From: DASQUP01 sp035641235
GTDB taxonomy: Bacteria > Actinomycetota > CADDZG01 > WHSQ01
DNA: 11,790 nucleotides
Direction of reading: 5' to 3'
Assembly: GCA_035641235.1 (NCBI GenBank)
Contig: DASQUP010000252.1
Location: 1 to 11,790, forward strand
Under the pieces are notes generated by a model. The model was not told where the DNA came from. It was given only the letters and a program-made list of their open reading frames with translations, and ran no database searches. Shown piece after piece: positions 6,523-11,790 of the stretch (the stretch's first letter is position 1; each line of letters opens with the position of its first letter). The position numbers and the translations under genes are program-made.

Positions 6523-8072
6523 GACGACTCCCCCTTGCCGGCCGGTTGAGGGTCGAAGTCGTACTCGGCCGAGGTGCGGTCGCGCGACAGCTCGTGTTTG
6601 GCAATCCGGCCCGTCGGTGTATGCGGAAGCTCATCGACGACCTCGAAAAAACGCGGGACCTTGAAACGGGCCACGCGATCGGCGACGAAATCCCGGAGCT
6701 CAGAGACGTCGATCGTTGCGCCCTCAGTCGGCAGAACGAAAGCCTTCACTTCTTCCTCCGTAAGCTCGGAAGGGACTCCGACCACCGCCGCCTCAGACAC
6801 GAGAGGATGGGCCTCCAGTGCGGCCTCCACCTCCAGAGGAGAAAGATTCTCCCCTCTGCGACGAATGATCTCCTTTTGTCGTCCGACAAATGTGTACGTG
6901 CCGTCGTCGTTGACCTCAACCAAGTCCCCGGTCTTCAGCCATCCATCGGAAATCACTCGGGCGGTCTCCCCCGGCATGTCGTGGTAACCGGCCATCACCG
7001 CCGGATTCTTCAATTGCAGTTCCCCGACCTCTCCGGGACGAGCGCCTCGCCCGTCCGGCAAGAGTACGCGTGCCTCATTGATCTCTCCCATTGTGGGGTG
7101 TTGCCGCGGCGCGCCGAGTGTGCCGAACGGGCGGGTCCTGCGAGACCAGATCAGCCCATACGGAGATTCGGACAGCGCGTAGCCGCACACGATCTGGAAG
7201 CCGAACCGGCGCTCGATCTCGAGCTGCCGCTCCTTGGGAGGCGAGGGGCCCGTGTAACACAACCTGAGCGGATTGTCGGCATCGTTCGGTAGCTCCGGCT
7301 GGCGCATAAGGATCTCGATCATCGCTCCAATCGCGTTGAACTCCGTCGCGCCGTACTTGCGGGACCAATCGATGAACTGACTGCCGGAGAACCGCGGCAG
7401 CAGGATGAGCCCGGCACCCGCAGCAACCGATCCCATGATCGAGTACGAGGGTGCGTTGATATGGAAGAGGGGCAGGGACGTCATCAGACGATCGGACTCG
7501 GTAAGTTCGAGCCAGTAGGGAAAACCTTCTCCCGCCATGACGTACGCGCGCTGCGTTTGCATCACGAGCTTCGAGCGACCGGTCGTGCCGGATGTCGGGA
7601 TCATCACCGCAACATCGTCCGGGCGCGCCGCAGCCGGCGGAGGGTCGAGGCGCGACTGCATCAACTCCTCCACCATGACGAGGGTCGCCTCAGGGGCGGC
7701 GGACGATACAGCGGCCTCTGCCGTATCGCGAAGCGCTGAATCCGAGACCACGACGCGGGGGTCCACCTGACCGACCAATCCGGTGAGCTCCTCTTTTGTG
7801 CTCTTCGGGTTGACGGTCGTAAGAACGGCACCGAGATACGTCGCGGCGAACCACGTGAATACATAGGCGGGGGTGTTGCGCGGCGTCGCAAGTACCATCG
7901 ATCCCCGCTCCACACCGAGCTCGGCGAGCGCGCCGGCGACTTGCCTTATGGCCCGATAGGCCTCGGCGAAGGTGTAGGTCTCGTCCTCGTATGTGAGCCA
8001 ATCTTTCGAGGAGCCACGTTCGACTGCGTCCTCGAATACGGCTGAGATGGTTCGCAACCCCGTCCCCCTCAT
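6519..8072 (-). CDS. AMP-forming acyl-CoA ligase (CaiC-like)
   Basis: A 517-residue ANL-superfamily enzyme expected to activate a carboxylic acid with ATP and join it to CoA. Motifs in order: TSGTTGRSK (160-168, ATP P-loop), PLFHINA (201-207), GYALSESPYG (297-306), GWLKTGD (377-383), and the hinge GRQKEIIRRRGENLSPLEVE (397-416). The closing motif reads TPTGRIAKHEL (485-495): the lysine usually found right after the glycine is arginine, with a lysine three residues on (K492). Overall it resembles crotonobetaine/carnitine-CoA ligases, but the substrate cannot be read from sequence. The ATG at 8072 has a poor ribosome binding site. A TTG at 8057 preceded by AGGGGG is a plausible alternative start. 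It lies 22 bases after the HxlR gene and overlaps the lyase gene, which suggests it supplies the CoA ester that the lyase splits. Confidence 0.9.
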   Translation of the reverse strand: MRGTGLRTISAVFEDAVERGSSKDWLTYEDETYTFAEAYRAIRQVAGALAELGVERGSMVLATPRNTPAYVFTWFAATYLGAVLTTVNPKSTKEELTGLVGQVDPRVVVSDSALRDTAEAAVSSAAPEATLVMVEELMQSRLDPPPAAARPDDVAVMIPTSGTTGRSKLVMQTQRAYVMAGEGFPYWLELTESDRLMTSLPLFHINAPSYSIMGSVAAGAGLILLPRFSGSQFIDWSRKYGATEFNAIGAMIEILMRQPELPNDADNPLRLCYTGPSPPKERQLEIERRFGFQIVCGYALSESPYGLIWSRRTRPFGTLGAPRQHPTMGEINEARVLLPDGRGARPGEVGELQLKNPAVMAGYHDMPGETARVISDGWLKTGDLVEVNDDGTYTFVGRQKEIIRRRGENLSPLEVEAALEAHPLVSEAAVVGVPSELTEEEVKAFVLPTEGATIDVSELRDFVADRVARFKVPRFFEVVDELPHTPTGRIAKHELSRDRTSAEYDFDPQPAGKGESS

Positions 8073-8094
8073 GCCGAACCGATGAACCGACGCG

Positions 8095-8475
8095 CTACGG
8101 GATCCCCAACTCGGCGCCGATGGCCCCCTCCGGCCGTTCAGTCCTTTCCTCCGGCGGCGCGACCCACTCGTGCGCCCATCGTTCGAGTTCGGTGATCACC
8201 GACTCCAGATCCCTACCCTTTGCCGTGAGCTCATATGAGACGCTCACAGGCTGAGTGGGCTCGACCCGACGAACGATCACCTCTTGGGCCTCTAGCTCTT
8301 TGAGTCTCAGAGACAGAGACCGATCGGAGATCTGGGGGATGTGCGAGGCGATCTCCGAGAACCTTCGCGGTCCGTCCATCAGTGCGCGCAGAATGGTGCC
8401 GCTCCAGCGCTTCCCCACGAGCTCGATTGCCTTCTGAAAGTGCGGACAGAACGAATCCCGCGCGCTCAGCTCCAT
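8095..8475 (-). CDS. HxlR/DUF24-family transcriptional regulator
   Basis: A 126-residue winged-helix regulator. The HxlR signature is clear: C10 in SFCPHFQKAIELVGKRWSG, LMDGPRRFSEIASHIPQISD (recognition region), SLSLRLKELEAQEVI, and the wing VSYELTAKG. It has a single cysteine, C10, at the conserved N-terminal position used as the redox switch in quinone and electrophile sensors of this family such as YodB and CatR of Bacillus. The protein usually works as a dimer. The ATG is two bases after the stop of the ring-cleaving dioxygenase, so both are cotranscribed. In Bacillus, HxlR regulators control quinone-detoxifying dioxygenases, so quinone-responsive control of this operon and of the divergent gene is plausible. 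Family is firm; ligand and targets are inferred. Confidence 0.92.
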   Translation of the reverse strand: MELSARDSFCPHFQKAIELVGKRWSGTILRALMDGPRRFSEIASHIPQISDRSLSLRLKELEAQEVIVRRVEPTQPVSVSYELTAKGRDLESVITELERWAHEWVAPPEERTERPEGAIGAELGIP

Positions 8476-8477
8476 AA

Positions 8478-9404
8478 CTAACGCGCCAGAGCTTCGGCCC
8501 GCGGATCCGGAAGCGGCGTCAGCACGGGTTCCAACGTGGCGCGTAGGTGTTCGTAGTCCGGAGGAAGAACGAGCTTTTGCCCGAGAGTCTCGAGCGGCTC
8601 ATCGACCGTGAACCCAGGCCCCAAAGTTGCGATCTCGAACAGCACGCCGGACGGCTCCCGGAAGTAGATGGAGCGGAACCAGAAACGATCGATGATGGGC
8701 GTTACATCGGCACCGCCGGCAACGACACGCTCCCGCCACTCCCCGTGGTCCTCCATCGTCGATGACCAGGCCACGTGGTGGACGGTACCCGCCCCGGCCA
8801 CGCCGCGCTGAGCGGGGGCCGGATCGTAGGCGTAGAACGATCCTCTGCTGGCTCCCCGAGAGATCCACTCCTCGTCGGAAGTTTTGGCAAACCCCATGGT
8901 GTCGCTGAGAAACGCAGCGCTTCGGCTCGGGTCGTCGGTGTAGGTGCGGACGCCGTCAAATCCGAGCAGCGCATGCTCGTCGGGGATCTCGGGATGACTT
9001 GCGCGCAGGGGCTCGTCGGTGGTGTCGACGACTGCGAATTCAAGTTCGAGGCCTTCGGGATCCTCGAAGAAAAGCGTGCCATCGTCGCGTTTGGTGGACA
9101 CACCCTGGGATTCGAGCCGCCGCTCCCAGAAGTCGAGGCTCGCCTCCGAGGCCACGCGCCACCGGACCCGGTAGATCATGCCGGCGCCGTGACGGCCCCG
9201 CGCCACCCCGGGATACTCGAAGAAGGTGATGTCGGAGCCCGCCGCGCCCTCGTCGCTCGCATAGAACAGGTGGTAGACGGTCGGATCGTCTTGGTTTACG
9301 GACTTCTTCACCATGCGCAACCCAAGTGTCCCGGCGTAGAAGCGCACGTTCTGGGGCGCGTCGCCGGTTATGCAGGTGATGTGGTGTATCCCTTCGAGCT
9401 CCAT
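8478..9404 (-). CDS. VOC-family ring-cleaving dioxygenase (MhqO-like)
   Basis: A 308-residue protein with two vicinal-oxygen-chelate modules (about 1-127 and 146-262), like MhqO/MhqA ring-cleaving dioxygenases that open hydroquinone- or catechol-type rings using Fe(II). Metal-ligand candidates are H8 in IHHITC, H210 in VHHVAW and E257 in GVLFEIAT. Other family features are FYAGTLGLRMVKKSVNQDD (22-40) and DRFWFRSIYFREPSG (239-253). Length is normal and no damage is seen. The start has AGGGAGG at 9414-9420. It heads the operon, immediately upstream of the HxlR regulator, and lies divergent from a mycothiol-dependent isomerase-family gene. Context favours aromatic or quinone ring opening or quinone detoxification. 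Substrate is unknown, and a role as a non-oxygenase VOC enzyme cannot be excluded. Confidence 0.9.
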   Translation of the reverse strand: MELEGIHHITCITGDAPQNVRFYAGTLGLRMVKKSVNQDDPTVYHLFYASDEGAAGSDITFFEYPGVARGRHGAGMIYRVRWRVASEASLDFWERRLESQGVSTKRDDGTLFFEDPEGLELEFAVVDTTDEPLRASHPEIPDEHALLGFDGVRTYTDDPSRSAAFLSDTMGFAKTSDEEWISRGASRGSFYAYDPAPAQRGVAGAGTVHHVAWSSTMEDHGEWRERVVAGGADVTPIIDRFWFRSIYFREPSGVLFEIATLGPGFTVDEPLETLGQKLVLPPDYEHLRATLEPVLTPLPDPRAEALAR

Positions 9405-9413
9405 GCGGTGCGG

Positions 9414-9420
9414 CCTCCCT
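9414..9420 (-). promoter_or_regulatory. Ribosome binding site of the dioxygenase gene
   Basis: AGGGAGG on the minus strand, nine bases before the ATG at 9404. It is the strongest such site in the operon. Confidence 0.7.
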
Positions 9421-9445
9421 AACGTTCGTGATCTTCACCCCCGGG

Positions 9446-9460
9446 ATGGGCTGGGCCCAT
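9446..9460. other. Leader hairpin 1 of the dioxygenase operon
   Basis: Perfect inverted repeat ATGGGC-TGG-GCCCAT, six-base-pair stem and three-base loop, containing the palindrome TGGGCCCA. It lies 42 bases upstream of the dioxygenase start and would fold in its mRNA leader. Confidence 0.45.
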
Positions 9461-9462
9461 GA

Positions 9463-9488
9463 GTGGGGCCGATTACCGGCGGCCCCAC
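9463..9488. other. Leader hairpin 2 of the dioxygenase operon
   Basis: Perfect inverted repeat GTGGGGCC, ten-base loop, GGCCCCAC. It sits three bases from hairpin 1. If transcription starts near 9512, both hairpins are in the leader of the operon. It could be an attenuator, an mRNA stabiliser or a protein-binding site; no U run follows. Confidence 0.5.
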
Positions 9489-9507
9489 CACCGAAGGGAT
9501 GCTAACG

Positions 9508-9521
9508 AGTTGTAAGCAACT
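9508..9521. promoter_or_regulatory. Candidate HxlR operator between divergent promoters
   Basis: Inverted repeat AGTTG-TAAG-CAACT. It overlaps both the minus-strand -10 (9519-9524) and the plus-strand -35 (9510-9515), so one bound dimer could repress both directions. The nearby HxlR regulator is the obvious candidate. The site is inferred from symmetry and position only. Confidence 0.45.
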
Positions 9522-9538
9522 ATATCATGTGGAAGAAT
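9510..9538 (+). promoter_or_regulatory. Candidate promoter for the isomerase-family gene
   Basis: TTGTAA (9510-9515), 17-base spacer, AAGAAT (9533-9538): a reasonable housekeeping-type promoter 56 bases upstream of the plus-strand gene. A GC-rich hairpin (9541-9559) sits close to the expected transcription start. Confidence 0.45.
9519..9527 (-). promoter_or_regulatory. Candidate extended -10 promoter for the dioxygenase operon
   Basis: On the minus strand TGATATAGT, an extended -10 (TG-N-TATAGT). No -35 is visible 17 bases further up, which is typical of extended -10 promoters. It predicts a start near 9512 and a leader of about 108 bases. Confidence 0.4.
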
Positions 9539-9593
9539 ATTCCCGCGGCTCCGCCGGGAGGCGCGACCGGGAGGAACGAGCAAGGGGGAAACC

Positions 9594-10439
9594 ATGGCGA
9601 CGATCGAGCAAGGCATCTCGCGTGAGGAATGGGACGCCACGAACTACGCCTCCAAGGACAACCTCCTCAGGGTCGTGCGCGAGGAGGCGGAGGCATTCTT
9701 CGCCCTCACGGAGAACCCCGACAACTGGGAGATGCCGACCGCATCCGGCCACTGGCAGGTGCGCGACCTCGTCGCGCACCTCATCGACACCACCGAGGGA
9801 TACATCAACCGGTTCGAAGGTGCGCGGGCAGGCCAGCAGTTGGAGGGCGTCGCGCCTCTCAACGAAATGGCGATCAACGCCGACAAATTCGCCTTGGAGT
9901 TCCGCGGAGGGTCGCAGCAGGAATTGATGACCCGACTCCACGATGCGTTCAGCACGGCCATGAAGATGTTTGAAGGAGTCAACGAGGACGACTGGGGCGG
10001 CTTCACGGTGACCCACGCCTACATGGGCCCGTTGCCGGCGTTCTTTTACCCCATCGCCCAGCTCATGGATTATGGAGTCCATAGCTGGGATATCCGGGAG
10101 GGGCTCCGGATGAACCACTTCATGAGTCCCGACGCCGCCGATCTGCTGGTTCCCTTCATGTTCGTCTTGTGGCAGGCGACGACCGACGTCTCTCGTCTGG
10201 GGGGTGACACTCTCCAGGTCGGAATTCGGGTCTCAGGGCGCAATGCCGGGACGACTCGAGTGACCGTCACGGGCGAGGGCATGTCGTACGAGCCCGGCTC
10301 GGTGGACGATCTGCCCGTGCTGATCGACTTCGATCCCGCAAGCCTCGTGCTGACGGCGTTCGGAAGGTATCGCTCGGGGACGCCGTACGGCGATATCCGT
10401 GAAGCGAACAGGTTCGCCGACCTCTTCTTCCGAATCTAG
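9594..10439 (+). CDS. Maleylpyruvate isomerase family mycothiol-dependent enzyme
   Basis: A 281-residue DinB-like metalloenzyme of the mycothiol-dependent maleylpyruvate isomerase family. The N-terminal four-helix domain (about 15-170) carries the metal triad candidates H62 in LVAHLIDTTEGY plus D159 and H163 in MDYGVHSWDIREG. In the characterised isomerase the middle ligand is glutamate. The C-terminal part (about 195-281) contains an SCP2-like small domain. The founding enzyme isomerises maleylpyruvate, the ring-cleavage product of gentisate, using mycothiol. Many relatives have other, unknown mycothiol-linked roles. The start has GGGGG six bases upstream of the ATG. It is divergent from a ring-cleaving dioxygenase, with a possible operator in between, so a role in the same aromatic or quinone response is likely. 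It converges on the msrAB gene. The exact reaction is not known. Confidence 0.87.
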   Translation: MATIEQGISREEWDATNYASKDNLLRVVREEAEAFFALTENPDNWEMPTASGHWQVRDLVAHLIDTTEGYINRFEGARAGQQLEGVAPLNEMAINADKFALEFRGGSQQELMTRLHDAFSTAMKMFEGVNEDDWGGFTVTHAYMGPLPAFFYPIAQLMDYGVHSWDIREGLRMNHFMSPDAADLLVPFMFVLWQATTDVSRLGGDTLQVGIRVSGRNAGTTRVTVTGEGMSYEPGSVDDLPVLIDFDPASLVLTAFGRYRSGTPYGDIREANRFADLFFRI

Positions 10440-10523
10440 AGACCTCCAAACGTTAGCTGCCGTTTTACCTCGCTGCGGGTGGCGGCGCCCTCCTCGGGCT
10501 CCAAACCGTCTTTAAGTCGCCCT

Positions 10524-10545
10524 GCGGGGACGCCGCCGTCCTCGC
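10524..10545. terminator. Hairpin between convergent genes, likely two-way terminator
   Basis: GCGGGGACG-CCGC-CGTCCTCGC: nine-base-pair stem with one G-U pair and a four-base loop. It lies in the 150-base gap between the isomerase-family gene and msrAB, which converge. No T run follows on either strand, as in many actinobacterial terminators. The rest of this gap holds nothing else recognisable. Confidence 0.5.
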
Positions 10546-10589
10546 TCGGCCCGGTCGGACGTAGCGATCCTCGCCTCAAGAGAGCATGA

Positions 10590-11648
10590 TTACCGGCGCT
10601 CCAGATCGAGCGCCGCACTGTTCATGCAGAAACGCTCGCCGCCTGCCTCCACCGGCCCGTCGGGAAAGACGTGACCAAGGTGGGAATGGCAACGCGCACA
10701 CCGCACCTCTGTGCGAACCATCCCTAAAGATCGATCTTCCAAGAGCTCCACGGCGCCGGGCGAGACCGCCTTCGTGAAGCTCGGCCAGCCCGATCCCGAG
10801 TGGTACTTGGTCCGGCTGTCGAAGAGCTCGTTCCCACACGCGGCGCACCTGTACATCCCGTCGTCCTCGACATCGACGTATTCACCGGTAAAGGCTCGCT
10901 CCGTTCCGGCCTCCCGGAGGACGTGGTACTGCTCCGGCGTAAGCCGGGCGCGCCACTCCTCCTCCGACGTCGGCATGTCGTCCACGGTCTTGGTCTCCTC
11001 CGATATCGCCGGGATCGCGCAGGACACCCCGGTCCCCTTGAGCCCACAGTAGCCATTCGGGACCTTGTGCAGGTACTGCTGGTGGTAGTCCTCCGCATAG
11101 AAGAAGTCCCCGGCGGCGGCGATCTCCGTGGTGATCGGCTTGTGCCCGGCGGCGATCAACGCCTCTTCGTACGAGTTCCGGGCCGCCTCGGCGGCAGTCT
11201 TCTGCTCGTCGTTCGTGTAGTAGATAGCCGACCGGTACTGAGTCCCGACGTCGTTCCCCTGTCGCATGCCCTGAGTCGGATCGTGCTCCTCGAAGAACAC
11301 CTTTAAAAGCTCGGCATACGAGATTCGCTCCGGATCGAAGACGACGAGGACGACCTCGGCGTGCCCGGTGCCGCCCGTACAGACCTCCTCGTACGTCGGG
11401 TTCGGGGTAAAGCCGCCGCTGTATCCGACGGCCGTGGTGGACACTCCATCGAGCTGCCAGAACAGGCGCTCCGCCCCCCAGAAGCAGCCGAGTGCGAAGA
11501 CTGCGGTCTCGAGTCCCGCCGGGAACGGCGGCTTGATCGGAGTGCCGAGAACCGCGTGGGTGTCGGGCACGGGGAACACCGGCTCGCTCCGCCCGGGGAG
11601 CGCGTCGGCCGGGTCCGGCATGGTGGTCTTTTTCGTTCCGAATATCAC
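10590..11648 (-). CDS. msrAB: Fused peptide methionine sulfoxide reductase MsrA-MsrB
   Basis: A 352-residue repair enzyme reducing both stereoisomers of methionine sulfoxide in proteins. The MsrA domain (about 45-212) has catalytic C55 in GCFWGAERLFW, the substrate motif YSGGFTPNPTYEEVCTGGTGH (split 76-96), and resolving cysteines C201 and C210. The MsrB domain (about 228-347) has zinc cysteines C268, C271, C317 and C320, the KYHSGSGWPSF motif, and catalytic C341 in RFCMNSAAL. All catalytic residues are present. The frame is open 14 residues further, but the GTG at 11648 is chosen because GGAGGTGA lies directly before it and IFGTKKTTMP is a usual start for this protein. It is cytoplasmic, since no signal peptide is seen. 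It stands alone, convergent with the isomerase-family gene. Fused A-B order is common in bacteria. Confidence 0.95.
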   Translation of the reverse strand: MIFGTKKTTMPDPADALPGRSEPVFPVPDTHAVLGTPIKPPFPAGLETAVFALGCFWGAERLFWQLDGVSTTAVGYSGGFTPNPTYEEVCTGGTGHAEVVLVVFDPERISYAELLKVFFEEHDPTQGMRQGNDVGTQYRSAIYYTNDEQKTAAEAARNSYEEALIAAGHKPITTEIAAAGDFFYAEDYHQQYLHKVPNGYCGLKGTGVSCAIPAISEETKTVDDMPTSEEEWRARLTPEQYHVLREAGTERAFTGEYVDVEDDGMYRCAACGNELFDSRTKYHSGSGWPSFTKAVSPGAVELLEDRSLGMVRTEVRCARCHSHLGHVFPDGPVEAGGERFCMNSAALDLERR

Positions 11649-11652
11649 TGTC

Positions 11653-11660
11653 TCACCTCC
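11653..11660 (-). promoter_or_regulatory. Ribosome binding site that fixes the msrAB start
   Basis: GGAGGTGA on the minus strand, a near-perfect match to the 16S tail, four bases from the GTG at 11648 (seven from the GGAGG core). It decides against the longer reading frame that begins at 11690. Confidence 0.8.
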
Positions 11661-11790
11661 ACCTCGTCCAACACCTGTGCGGCGCTGCAAGTTCCCACCG
11701 GGCTCCGCCGACCAGCCAAGAGTACTTACTACCCGCCCTTTTTGGCCGACCTGGGGGGAATGACAACCGTCCAGTCCAAAACTGGGTCTG

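Noticed and set aside
6546..7292. Plus-strand 248-codon open frame opposite the CoA ligase
   Set aside because: The opposite strand carries all ANL motifs in order, and this frame has no domain or ribosome binding site.
8775..9422. Plus-strand 215-codon open frame opposite the dioxygenase
   Set aside because: An antisense shadow. The two-module VOC protein on the minus strand explains the sequence.
9541..9559. Hairpin TCCCGCGG-CT-CCGCCGGGA as a terminator or riboswitch
   Set aside because: It sits at the expected transcription start of the isomerase-family gene, has a bulge and no U run, and is easily produced by GC-rich sequence.
11649..11790. Promoter for msrAB
   Set aside because: AT-richer spots such as TTGTCA and TAGTAA exist on the minus strand, but their spacing (29 bases) does not fit a promoter. 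Nothing else is convincing.

Overview
The window comes from a GC-rich genome, most likely an actinomycete-type bacterium (Actinomycetota). Support for this is a mycothiol-dependent maleylpyruvate isomerase family enzyme, an ArsC of the type used with mycothiol, an Aquifex-type aconitase, and GTG starts. The exact lineage cannot be told. Genes are tightly packed with no gene-free stretch over 300 bases. I see no tRNA, rRNA, CRISPR array, insertion sequence or phage gene.

Layout. (1) Positions 1-184 look like a broken junction: the C-terminal end of an MMPL/RND transporter on the minus strand runs straight into what may be the last codons of a sensor kinase on the plus strand. That tail overlaps by ATGA the start of a complete NarL-type response regulator (181-852). 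(2) A small DUF2269-type membrane protein (933-1385) follows. (3) Convergent to it is a minus-strand arsenic unit: an ArsR regulator fused to a low-molecular-weight phosphatase domain (2103-2786), then a stand-alone ArsC arsenate reductase (1417-2073). No arsenite exporter is present. (4) A minus-strand operon runs from 9404 to 2862: VOC ring-cleaving dioxygenase, HxlR/DUF24 regulator, AMP-forming acyl-CoA ligase, short citryl-CoA lyase-like citrate synthase homologue, Aquifex-type aconitase, and a stand-alone 5'-3' exonuclease. Its genes are spaced 22 bases or less or overlap (GTGA, TGATG). (5) Divergent from it is the mycothiol-dependent isomerase family gene (9594-10439). The shared 189-base region carries candidate promoters for both directions, a palindrome between them, and two hairpins in the leader of the operon. 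(6) A fused methionine sulfoxide reductase MsrA-MsrB (10590-11648) converges on the isomerase gene. The last 142 bases (11649-11790) are its upstream region, where I see a strong ribosome binding site but no convincing promoter.

How it fits together. The most interesting unit is the dioxygenase-to-aconitase operon with its divergent isomerase. A quinone-sensor-type regulator and a ring-cleaving enzyme sit with three enzymes that could hydrate, CoA-activate and split a citrate-like polycarboxylic acid. This could be an undescribed route for degrading or detoxifying an aromatic or quinone compound, or a citrate-cleavage module. Both are inferences. Two of the enzymes (aconitase, lyase) and perhaps the ligase differ from classical relatives at catalytic positions, so their substrates may also differ. 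The rest of the window leans towards stress defence: arsenate reduction, methionine repair and thiol sensing.
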